Positions 8,373 to 16,208 of a DNA stretch of 64,000 bases are shown piece by piece. Numbering within the stretch: the stretch's first letter is position 1; each line of letters starts with the position of its first letter. The notes under the pieces are model-generated. The model searched no databases and was not told the origin of the DNA. It worked only from the letters and a program-made list of their open reading frames with translations. The translations under genes were made by a program, and so were the position numbers. The DNA is from Hyphomicrobiaceae bacterium (GTDB taxonomy: Bacteria; Pseudomonadota; Alphaproteobacteria; Rhizobiales; Hyphomicrobiaceae), in the NCBI GenBank assembly GCA_016793635.1, contig JAEUMD010000009.1, positions 1 to 64,000 of the forward strand, in the 5' to 3' direction.

Positions 8373-9493
8373 CAGGCCGGCATCTCCGCCAGCATCTTTC
8401 GAAGCTGCTTGGTTGCTGGCGTCACGATCGCGACGAAGTAGGCTTCGCGCAGGCGGCGTTGCGCCGCGCCGTTCGATACGTAGCCACGCGCTCCCTGGTG
8501 CAGCATTGCAGCGTGTGCCGCCGCGACCGTCGCGTCGCCCGCGACAAGACGCGCCTCGATGACCTGTCGCCAGTAGGAGGGACTCGGGTCGTAGGGTGTC
8601 TCGCAGAGCTTGCTGACAAGCTCCTTCATACCGGCGAGCTGCTCGCGGAACTGCTCGGGCTGTTCGGGCAGGTACTTGTTAACGTGGTGCAGCGACGTGC
8701 GCGCCTGCTCCATCAACTGGATCGCGCCTTCGATGAGACCAAAAGCCATGCCCGCCTGCAGCAGCACGAATCCGGCGCGGATTTTCTTGAGATACTCATC
8801 GATCGGATCGGCGACGATGACGTCTTCGGACAGAAACACGTCGCGCATCTGCACGGCGTAGGTGCGGGTTCCGTCGAGCGCCACGAACTGCGTGTTCTGC
8901 GAGAGCGTCAGCCCCTCGGAAGCGCACGGCACGATCGCCATGACGAAGTGCCCCGGCTTGTCCTCGCGCTCGAACACCGCACCGAAGTGATGATCCGGAC
9001 CGAGGTTCGACACCCACGGCAGCACACCCTTGACGACGTAACCACCATCGACTCGACGGCCACGAAGCCGGAGGGGCTCGATGCCGTAGAAGTGCTTCAT
9101 TGGGTTGGAGAGGCCGGTGCCGCCGAGAATTTGTCCCGACGCCGCCGCCGCCAGGGTGCCGGCCTTGAGCTTCTCGTTCGATGAGTTGGAGATGTACCAG
9201 CCGAGCGCGTCCTGGCACCACATGCAGAACGCCGTCGACAGGCAAGCTTCGCCGACAATACCCATGACGTCGATCGCCGCGTCGAGACTGAACGCCGCGT
9301 TGCCGAGCGGCAGATGCTGGGCGAACGCACCAGTCGCCCCAAGCTTGCGCATCACCGCCTCTGGGTAGACGCCGTCCCGATCGATTTCGCCGATCATGGG
9401 CGTCAGATCCGTCCGCGTGATGGAGCGGACAGCGTCGGCAAGAGAGAGGGAAGGCGCATCGGCTATCCCGGGCATGCTCAGGGCTGCGGTCAT
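8372..9493 (-). CDS. Acyl-CoA-dehydrogenase-like flavoprotein, atypical
   Basis: 373 residues with the overall three-domain layout of the acyl-CoA dehydrogenase superfamily: N-terminal helices, a middle beta domain with GGTGLSNPMKHFYG, and a C-terminal four-helix domain starting near IRAGFVLLQAGMAFGLIEGA. The C-terminal region, where true dehydrogenases carry the G-G-x-G-Y motif and the catalytic Glu of YEGT, reads QGARGYVSNGAAQRR...VTPATKQLRKML, so the usual base is not evident. The superfamily also contains flavin monooxygenases (DszC-like), nitroalkane oxidases and hydroxylases, so an oxidase or oxygenase role is possible. The ATG at 9491-9493 follows AGGA by six bases. An ATG 21 bases earlier is the alternative. 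Overlaps the reductase gene. Confidence 0.82.
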   Translation of the reverse strand: MTAALSMPGIADAPSLSLADAVRSITRTDLTPMIGEIDRDGVYPEAVMRKLGATGAFAQHLPLGNAAFSLDAAIDVMGIVGEACLSTAFCMWCQDALGWYISNSSNEKLKAGTLAAAASGQILGGTGLSNPMKHFYGIEPLRLRGRRVDGGYVVKGVLPWVSNLGPDHHFGAVFEREDKPGHFVMAIVPCASEGLTLSQNTQFVALDGTRTYAVQMRDVFLSEDVIVADPIDEYLKKIRAGFVLLQAGMAFGLIEGAIQLMEQARTSLHHVNKYLPEQPEQFREQLAGMKELVSKLCETPYDPSPSYWRQVIEARLVAGDATVAAAHAAMLHQGARGYVSNGAAQRRLREAYFVAIVTPATKQLRKMLAEMPA

Positions 9494-9529
9494 CGAACGT
9501 CCTAGGCAGATCACATCTCGGTTCAGGGA

Positions 9530-9562
9530 GCGGACGCGCGCACCAGGCGGGCACGCGTCCGC
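9530..9562 (-). terminator. Hairpin between the osmC-like gene and the flavoprotein gene
   Basis: Perfect 9-bp stem GCGGACGCG / CGCGTCCGC with a 15-base loop, beginning 12 bases beyond the osmC-like stop. There is no T tract. It may act as a partial terminator or mRNA stabiliser that sets OsmC-like protein apart from the downstream genes. Confidence 0.5.
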
Positions 9563-9573
9563 GTTCGCCGGCG

Positions 9574-10149
9574 TCAGGCGAGCGCAACCGCGAGGTTGAC
9601 GGGGCGGGTCATCGTGTTGGCGACGGGCGACCAGACCTTCGCGTGCGCGATGAGCGCTTCGAGTTCCTCTCGGGGGCGATCTGCCTCGAACGTCACCTTG
9701 GCGCGGATATCGGTGAACCCGACCGGCTTCTCGGAGAGATCGCCGGTGCCCCAGACAGCGGTGATGTTGAGGTCACCCTCGAGTTCGATCTCGAGCTTGT
9801 AGATCGTGATGCCACGCGCCACGGCATTGGCGTGAATGCCGACCGCGAGGCACGAACCGAGCGCCGAGAGCACGGCCTCGGACGGGTTCGGGGCAGTGTC
9901 GTCACCGAGCAGACCCGGCGGCTCGTCGACGATGTAGGCGGGGAGGTTCCGAATATAGTTGAGGTGACGGAAGCGACCTTCGGCAACCGTCTTGCACTTC
10001 AGCGTCTTGATGACGTCCGGGTTGGCCTTGCCAGCGGCGATCAGCTTGTCGAGACCTTCCTTGTCGATGGGGGCGAGGCAGCCGGTCAGTGCGGTGCCGG
10101 GCTCCGGCGAGAGGCATCCGGTAAGGACGGTTTTGGCTTGGGCGGTCAT
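9574..10149 (-). CDS. OsmC-like protein lacking the second active-site Cys
   Basis: 191 residues. The OsmC/Ohr fold is recognisable from NPSEAVLSALGSCLAVGI (first conserved Cys) and the late motif HAKVWSPVANTMT. Canonical OsmC/Ohr peroxidases have a second Cys in the equivalent of CPVSNT. Here that position is Ser, so thiol peroxidase chemistry is unlikely. The N-terminal 30 residues carry a small duplication, LTGCLSP and LTGCLAP, contributing two extra Cys. The ATG at 10147-10149 follows GGAGAG. It is the first gene of the leftward operon, and the operator-like palindrome at 10214-10225 lies 65 bases upstream. Confidence 0.85.
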   Translation of the reverse strand: MTAQAKTVLTGCLSPEPGTALTGCLAPIDKEGLDKLIAAGKANPDVIKTLKCKTVAEGRFRHLNYIRNLPAYIVDEPPGLLGDDTAPNPSEAVLSALGSCLAVGIHANAVARGITIYKLEIELEGDLNITAVWGTGDLSEKPVGFTDIRAKVTFEADRPREELEALIAHAKVWSPVANTMTRPVNLAVALA

Positions 10150-10213
10150 GGCGTTCTCTCCTGCGCAGGTGCCGGTTCGCCTGCAAGGCGTCGGCTACGG
10201 CTCGTTAAGGAAA

Positions 10214-10225
10214 CAGACCGTTCTG
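10214..10225. promoter_or_regulatory. Operator-like palindrome near the osmC-like gene
   Basis: CAGACCGTTCTG, inside the larger dyad ACAGACCGTTCTGT (10213-10226). It matches the palindrome at 10438-10449 at 11 of 12 positions. Both lie in the 376-base divergent promoter region next to the TetR gene, so they are probable TetR-family binding sites. This is inference from position and symmetry. Confidence 0.6.
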
Positions 10226-10437
10226 TCTTCGCAAGCGTCGTGCCAACCGTTATGACGTTCGCAGATCCATTATGATTCAAAGTGTTAGGAATATTGGAGG
10301 GAAGCGGATGCCTGACAGTTGCCAGTAAATCTGGCATCAGGCGGGGCAAACGCGAATGGAATGGGCAACCTGTCCGCCGGCGACAGATCGGCACCCGCCC
10401 AACGGTCGCCTGCAACCAACTGGCGAACTTTCAAATA

Positions 10438-10449
10438 CAGACCGGTCTG
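10438..10449. promoter_or_regulatory. Operator-like palindrome upstream of tetR
   Basis: Perfect 12-base palindrome CAGACCGGTCTG, 76 bases before the tetR start. It is the near-identical partner of 10214-10225. Its placement suggests autorepression of the regulator together with control of the divergent operon. Confidence 0.6.
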
Positions 10450-10525
10450 CCCATTTCGGCTATTCTGCGAGACGATTCCGGGGTGTACGGCACTCCCCTG
10501 CCCGATACTGACGGAGAAATTTGCA

Positions 10526-11116
10526 ATGCCGTCCTTTACTCGCCCGTCCGCCGACCAGCCCCCCCGCGAGCGCCTGCTCAATGCCGCCACGGCGCTGTTC
10601 TGCCAGCGGGGCATCAACGCCGTCGGCGTGGACGCCATCGTCGAGCAGGCCGGCACGGCCAAGACTACGCTTTACAAGTTGTTCGGCTCGAAAGAGCAGC
10701 TCGTCGAGGAGGTCCTCACTCGCGAAGGCGAAATCTGGCGCGACTGGTTCACGACGGCGACCGCCAAGGCGGGGGGCTCGTCGCGCGATCGCCTGCTCGC
10801 CATCTTTCCCGTGCTTGCCCAGTGGTTCCGCCAGAAGCAGTTCTACGGCTGCCCCTTCATCAACGCCGTCGCGGAGCACGACAAGTCGAGCGACCGGCTA
10901 CGCGAGCTCGCGCTCAAGCACAAACGCCAGGTACTCGACTACATTCGCGCCTTGAGTGCCGATGCAGGTGTCGCCGACCCGGAGCGCCTCACGCACGAAA
11001 TCGCGCTGTTGATGGACGGCGCTATCGTCGCCGCCATGATTACCAAGGATCCGGGCGTCGCAGGTGTCGCGCAAAACGCCTTGACGCGCATGCTCGACGC
11101 CGAATTGCGCACGTGA
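10526..11116 (+). CDS. TetR/AcrR-family transcriptional regulator
   Basis: 196 residues. N-terminal helix-turn-helix: RERLLNAATALFCQRGINAVG followed by VDAIVEQAGTAKTTLYKLFGSKEQLV (about residues 10-55), the classic TetR recognition region. The C-terminal all-helical ligand-binding part resembles the TetR_C group of small repressors and includes FYGCPFINAVAEHD. The ATG at 10526 follows GGAG. The frame is open upstream to 10319, but that stretch contains the operator. It is divergent from the OsmC/flavoprotein/cyanase operon, which is its most likely target. The inducer is unknown. Confidence 0.93.
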   Translation: MPSFTRPSADQPPRERLLNAATALFCQRGINAVGVDAIVEQAGTAKTTLYKLFGSKEQLVEEVLTREGEIWRDWFTTATAKAGGSSRDRLLAIFPVLAQWFRQKQFYGCPFINAVAEHDKSSDRLRELALKHKRQVLDYIRALSADAGVADPERLTHEIALLMDGAIVAAMITKDPGVAGVAQNALTRMLDAELRT

Positions 11117-11379
11117 TGAAGCGCTCGCGATCTCGCCGCCACTTGAAGTCACTGCGGCACGTTTTTCGATCAACGATCCGAAACAACGATTGCGTCATAC
11201 CAGCAACGACGCCACGACGATCGCTCGAAACTCGGCGGAACGTCTGCGCGCGAACTCGCGCGCAATACTAGCATCCGACATCGGCACGTCAGATTGCGGC
11301 CATTAAGGGTTGATGTGAGCCGACCTATGGGCCACACTAGACGCATCCATCCACTCTGACAGCACAGGAGGTGATCGAG

Positions 11380-12114
11380 GTGAGAACCCTCGACACGACA
11401 ACACACGCATTGTTCTTGGATTTCGATGGAACGCTCGTCGAGATCGCCGAAACGCCCGATAGCATCGAGGTTCCAGCTGACCTCGTCCCCGCGCTCACAC
11501 GCCTCTCGTCCGCGCTCAACGGTGCGCTCGCGATCAACACCGGGCGGCCGATTTGCGAAATCGACAGGTTCCTCTTTCCGCTGCGCCTGCCAGCATCCGG
11601 CATCCACGGAGCGGAGATCCGCGCCATTGCAGGAGGAACGATCGAGAGCAATGTGCCGCCGCTCGATCCCGCGCTGCTATCTGCGGTTTTCCGGCTCGAG
11701 AAGCACTCTCCAGCCATTATCGTCGAGCCGAAACGTTTCTCGGTCGCCGTCCATTACCGTTCGGCACCTGACCTCGCCGGCGTGCTCGAGAAAGAGATGC
11801 AAGCCATCGTCGACGATGAACCGGACCATCTGGCTCTCGCGCATGGACGCAAGGTCTTAGAGATCGTCCCGAAAGACGTTTCGAAAGGGGCCGCGCTCGC
11901 ACACCTGATGCGGCTACCCGCGTTCCTCGGCCGCCGGCCGATCATGGTCGGAGACGACATCTCGGATCAGCCCGCCTTCGAGGAAGCTGAACGCCTCGGC
12001 GGCATCGCGCTGCGCGTGGCGGGCGAACTTCACCCCGCCACCCTAGCCGATTTCGCCGGCCCGAGTCGCGTACGCACGTGGCTCTTGCAATCATTGGAGA
12101 CGTGCGAAGGATGA
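11380..12114 (+). CDS. otsB: Trehalose-6-phosphate phosphatase
   Basis: Removes phosphate from trehalose 6-phosphate to give trehalose, in the cytoplasm. 244 residues, HAD superfamily: nucleophile motif LFLDFDGTLVEIAETPD at residues 11-27, later GRKVLEIVPKDVSKGAAL and the acidic motif MVGDDISDQPAFE typical of OtsB. I place the start at the GTG 11380, because AGGAGGTGATC, a full match to the 16S rRNA 3' end, sits 8 bases upstream. A GTG at 11371 lies inside that site. First gene of an overlapping set otsB-GH15-otsA-glk. Confidence 0.93.
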   Translation: MRTLDTTTHALFLDFDGTLVEIAETPDSIEVPADLVPALTRLSSALNGALAINTGRPICEIDRFLFPLRLPASGIHGAEIRAIAGGTIESNVPPLDPALLSAVFRLEKHSPAIIVEPKRFSVAVHYRSAPDLAGVLEKEMQAIVDDEPDHLALAHGRKVLEIVPKDVSKGAALAHLMRLPAFLGRRPIMVGDDISDQPAFEEAERLGGIALRVAGELHPATLADFAGPSRVRTWLLQSLETCEG

Positions 12115-13901
12115 AACAGCAGAACTCACTCGATCTCGCCGTTATCGGAAACAGCAGCATCGCTGCACTCGTGCAGCGCGACGGCCGCATCGTCTGGACA
12201 TGCTGGCCGCGCCTCGACGGCGATCCCGTGTTCTGCTCGCTGATCGACGGCGACGACGCTGAGGACGGATACTTCGCCATCGACGCAGACGAGGAGGCCA
12301 CCTACGAGCAAAGCTATACGCGAAACACAGCGATCGTCCGCACGGTCGTTACCACACGATCCGGCGCGTCCTTCTGCATCACGGACTTCGTGCCACGCTT
12401 CCGCCGATACGGCCGCGTCTACCGACCGCCGATGATCGTACGGCGTGTCGAGCCGCTGCAAGGTCTCTGCCGCATTCGCGTTAGGCTTCGCCCGCGCATG
12501 GGGCACGGCCTCCACCGGCCGACACTCGTCCCGGGAAGCAATCACATCCGGTATGTCACCGAGGCTGGCTCGCTGCGCCTGACCACGGACACGGCGCCGA
12601 GCTATGTCGCGAGCGAATCCGCGATGGCGCTCACGCGGCCGATGACATTCATCTTGCACTCCGATGAGTCGCTGCCGGATTCGATCCCGCGCATCGCCCG
12701 CGAATTTCACGATCAGACCCGCGACTACTGGCTCGAGTGGGTTCGCAACCTCAACCTGCCTTTCGAGTGGCAGGAGGCCGTTATCCGCGCGGCGATCACG
12801 CTGCAATTGTGCAGTTTCGAGGAAACCGGCGCCATTGTCGCCGCGCTCACCACGTCGATTCCGGAAGCGCCCGACAGCGAACGCAACTGGGACTACCGAT
12901 TCTGCTGGATACGCGACGCCTTCTTCACCGTGCACGCCTTGAACCGGGTCGGCGCGACGGCGACGATGGAGCGGTTCATCGATTACGTCACCAACGTCAT
13001 CGCACACGAGAACGGCCCGGTCTTGAAGCCCGTCTACGGCATCTTGCAAGAACAACCGCTCGACGAGTACGTCGCCTCGGGGCTGCGCGGCTACCGCGGT
13101 TACGGCCCCGTTCGCATCGGCAATGCCGCTGGCTTGCAGGTGCAGCACGACGTCTACGGCAGCGTCGTCCTATCCGCGGCACAGATGTTCTTTGACGAGC
13201 GGCTGCCACGGAAGGGCGATGCCGCGCTGTTCACGATGCTCGAACCGCTTGGCATGAGTGCATTGAGCCAGGCGCTGACGCCGGACGCCGGCATCTGGGA
13301 GTACCGCGGGCGCAGCCGTGTGCACACGCACTCCGCCGCGATGTGCTGGGTTGCGTGCGACCGCCTGGCGCGCATCGCATCGCGCCTTGGGCTGGCCGAG
13401 CGGGCGAATCAGTGGCGCAAGTCGGCGGATGAATTGCGCGAAACCATCCTGACACGCGCGTGGAGCAGCAAGAACGGCTGTTTCGCCGGCAGCCTCGATA
13501 CCGACGAGATCGATGCCAGCGTTCTGCTACTGCACGAGTTCGGCATAGTCTCAGCACAGGACGAGCGCTTCATCTCGACGGTCGAAAAAGTCGGGCAGCA
13601 TCTTGGACGCAACGGTTACTTGCTGCGCTACTCGGAGCCCGACGATTTCGGCGCTCCGTCTGTCGCCTTCACGATCTGCTCGTTCTGGTACGTCGATGCG
13701 TTCGCGGCGATCGGCCGTCGCGAGGAAGCCCGCCGCATCTTCGAGGGCCTATTGGCACGCCGCAATCACGTGGGCCTGCTCTCAGAGGATATCGACCCCG
13801 AAACAGGCGAGCTGTGGGGCAACTTCCCGCAGACCTATTCGATGGTCGGCATCATCATCGCGGCCATGCGTCTATCGAAAGGTTGGGAGGACGCGCGATG
13901 A
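12111..13901 (+). CDS. Glycoside hydrolase family 15 protein (trehalase/glucoamylase-like)
   Basis: 596 residues. An N-terminal beta-sandwich region begins with DLAVIGNSSIAALVQRDGRIVW, followed by the GH15 (alpha/alpha)6 barrel with ERNWDYRFCWIRDAFFTVHAL around residue 270, RIGNAAGLQVQHDVYG around residue 340 and a late GELWGNFPQTYSMVG. GH15 includes glucoamylases and, in actinobacteria, trehalases. Enclosure between otsB and otsA favours a trehalose-related substrate, but this is inference. The ATG overlaps the otsB stop (ATGA). No signal peptide, so probably cytoplasmic. Confidence 0.9.
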   Translation: MKQQNSLDLAVIGNSSIAALVQRDGRIVWTCWPRLDGDPVFCSLIDGDDAEDGYFAIDADEEATYEQSYTRNTAIVRTVVTTRSGASFCITDFVPRFRRYGRVYRPPMIVRRVEPLQGLCRIRVRLRPRMGHGLHRPTLVPGSNHIRYVTEAGSLRLTTDTAPSYVASESAMALTRPMTFILHSDESLPDSIPRIAREFHDQTRDYWLEWVRNLNLPFEWQEAVIRAAITLQLCSFEETGAIVAALTTSIPEAPDSERNWDYRFCWIRDAFFTVHALNRVGATATMERFIDYVTNVIAHENGPVLKPVYGILQEQPLDEYVASGLRGYRGYGPVRIGNAAGLQVQHDVYGSVVLSAAQMFFDERLPRKGDAALFTMLEPLGMSALSQALTPDAGIWEYRGRSRVHTHSAAMCWVACDRLARIASRLGLAERANQWRKSADELRETILTRAWSSKNGCFAGSLDTDEIDASVLLLHEFGIVSAQDERFISTVEKVGQHLGRNGYLLRYSEPDDFGAPSVAFTICSFWYVDAFAAIGRREEARRIFEGLLARRNHVGLLSEDIDPETGELWGNFPQTYSMVGIIIAAMRLSKGWEDAR

Positions 13902-16177
13902 GCGTCGCGGCCGGTCGCAGCCCACCGCGGACCCGGGCCCGCGCAAGGCGTGTCCGCGTCACACGTCTGCTGCGCCACCCCCTCACACGCTATGGTGCAC
14001 TTGCGGTGTTCGCGGCAATCGTCATGATCGTCGCGCTCGCACCACTGGCCTCGCTCCTGGTGGACGGATGGTCGCGACAGGATGTCGAGCTCCGGGCACG
14101 CCTCGTCTTTCGCTCCATCCGCGAGCAGGTTTCGCAGGGCATCGCCGCCCCTTCGGCCGAGCTCGACCGCCTGCTCGATCGCCTCGCCGAGGACGAGCGA
14201 CTCCTCGCGCTCGGATTCTGCAACGAGGCCGGACAGCTCGAATACGCAACTGCGCAATTTCCAAAGAGCGTTGCGTGCGACCGCCTTGAGCGCGCACGAG
14301 CCGATACCTTCGATATCGTGCGTGACGGCAACAGGCGCACACATGTCAGTCTGTTTCCCGTCACCATCGGCGCGCGCTCCGGCCATCTTCTCGTCCTGCA
14401 CGACCTCGCCTACAGCGACGCCCGCGCCTACCACGCCCGGCTCTACTCTACCCTGTCGCTGATCGGGATCGCGGTCGGACTAGGACTTCTTTCCACTGCC
14501 ATCGTGCTCGCGATGATGCGCGGCTGGACTCGCTCGCTTCGCACCGCCATCGTCCGCGCAGGCCTAGCAGACAGCATCGACATGGCACCCAGCGAGTTTC
14601 CGGTGAGCCGCGACATTCATACACTGCTCAAAGAGCTGCGGCTCGAAAGAAAACTCGCGGAAGGCATTCATATCGATTGGTCGCCGAACACACTGCACCG
14701 GCTGCTTCTCGACGAGTTGCCCGAAACCGAAGTCCTCGTGGTCTCCAACCGCGAACCCTACATTCACAACCGGGAGAACGGCGTCGTCACGCTACAGATT
14801 CCGGCGAGCGGTCTGGTCGCGGCTGTGGAGCCGGTCATGCGTGCCTGCGGCGGCACATGGATCGCGCACGGCAGCGGAACCGCGGATCGCGAGACGGTCG
14901 ACAAGAACGACCGGCTGGCTGTCCCCCCCGCCGACCCGACATACTCGTTGCGCCGCGTCTGGCTCACCGACGAGGAACAGGAGGGGTACTACTACGGCCT
15001 CGCCAACGAAGGCCTCTGGCCCCTTTGTCATGTCGCCTTCGTGCGCCCGACCTTCCGTGAGTCCGACTGGGAGCAGTACAAGGCGGTGAACGAACGCTTT
15101 GCCGACGCCGTCGCCGAGGAAGCCGTCACCGACGACCCGATCGTGCTGGTCCAGGACTATCATTTCGCATTGCTGCCGCGCCTCATCCGCGAGCGCCTCC
15201 CGCGCGCGACCATCATCACCTTCTGGCACATACCCTGGCCCAACTCCGAAACGTTCAGCATCTTCCCCTGGCGCGACGAGATCATGGACGGCCTTCTCGG
15301 AAGCACGATTATTGGCTTCCATACTCACCTCCATTGTAACAATTTCATCGAGGCCACAGACCGCTTCATGGAGAGCCGCATCGATCGCGAGCGTGATTCA
15401 GTGACGCTCGGCGGGCACGAAACGCTGATCCGTGCTTATCCCATCTCAATCGAATGGCCTCCTTCGGCTCTCGCCGAGCAGGACCCACCCCAGCAATGCC
15501 GGAATTCAGTGATCCAACGCTTCGGCCTGCCCGCGGATGCCCGCATTGCCGTCGGCGTCGAGCGCTTCGATTACACAAAAGGCATTCTCGATCGCATCCG
15601 CGCCGTCGACGACCTGCTGTCGCAGCAGCCGGAGTGGCGCGGCAAGCTCGTCTTCATACAGGCGGCAGCACCCACGCGCAGTAAACTCGGCGCCTATACG
15701 GCGCTGCAAGACGAAGCGGTCGGCCTCGTCGGTGAGGTCAACGCGCGCCATGGCACCGACGGCTACCAGCCAATCCATCTGGTCATCCGTCATCATGATC
15801 CGAGAGAGGTGTTCGAGTTGTTCCGCGCCGCCGACATGTGCATCATATCGAGTCTGCACGACGGCATGAACCTCGTCGCCAAGGAGTTCGTCGCTTCGAG
15901 AGAGGACGAGCGCGGCGTGCTCATACTGTCGAGCTTCGCCGGCGCGTCACGTGAGTTGCATGAGGCACTGATCGTGAACCCGTATGATACGCGCGGCATG
16001 GCTCTGGCAATCGGACAGGCCCTGCGGATGCCGGAGAACGAGCAACGCGACCGCATGCACTTGATGCGCGACTTCGTGCGGCAGAGAAACGTCTACCGCT
16101 GGGCGGGACAGATGCTTCTTGATGCCGCGCGGTTGCGCCGACGCGACAGCATCTTGCGGTCCGTAGAGGATGAATGA
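13898..16177 (+). CDS. otsA: Membrane-anchored trehalose-6-phosphate synthase with sensor-like N-terminus
   Basis: Transfers glucose from a nucleotide sugar to glucose 6-phosphate. 759 residues against about 470 for E. coli OtsA. Residues 1-270 are extra: a basic N-terminus, TM1 near 31-55, an extracytoplasmic segment of about 120 residues, TM2 at 183-208 (LSLIGIAVGLGLLSTAIVLA), then a HAMP-like linker. The GT20 catalytic part starts at VVSNREP (about 281) and shows VQDYHFALLP, FWHIPWPN, VGVERFDYTKGI, SLHDGMNLVAKEF and SSFAGAS...ALIVNPYD, all expected active-site blocks. The ATG overlaps the GH15 stop. The topology looks like a receptor whose output domain is a biosynthetic enzyme, which suggests regulation by an external signal (inference). 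Confidence 0.93.
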   Translation: MSVAAGRSPPRTRARARRVRVTRLLRHPLTRYGALAVFAAIVMIVALAPLASLLVDGWSRQDVELRARLVFRSIREQVSQGIAAPSAELDRLLDRLAEDERLLALGFCNEAGQLEYATAQFPKSVACDRLERARADTFDIVRDGNRRTHVSLFPVTIGARSGHLLVLHDLAYSDARAYHARLYSTLSLIGIAVGLGLLSTAIVLAMMRGWTRSLRTAIVRAGLADSIDMAPSEFPVSRDIHTLLKELRLERKLAEGIHIDWSPNTLHRLLLDELPETEVLVVSNREPYIHNRENGVVTLQIPASGLVAAVEPVMRACGGTWIAHGSGTADRETVDKNDRLAVPPADPTYSLRRVWLTDEEQEGYYYGLANEGLWPLCHVAFVRPTFRESDWEQYKAVNERFADAVAEEAVTDDPIVLVQDYHFALLPRLIRERLPRATIITFWHIPWPNSETFSIFPWRDEIMDGLLGSTIIGFHTHLHCNNFIEATDRFMESRIDRERDSVTLGGHETLIRAYPISIEWPPSALAEQDPPQQCRNSVIQRFGLPADARIAVGVERFDYTKGILDRIRAVDDLLSQQPEWRGKLVFIQAAAPTRSKLGAYTALQDEAVGLVGEVNARHGTDGYQPIHLVIRHHDPREVFELFRAADMCIISSLHDGMNLVAKEFVASREDERGVLILSSFAGASRELHEALIVNPYDTRGMALAIGQALRMPENEQRDRMHLMRDFVRQRNVYRWAGQMLLDAARLRRRDSILRSVEDE

Positions 16178-16208
16178 CAACGACGAAATCGCAGAAGGCT
16201 GTAGGGCC

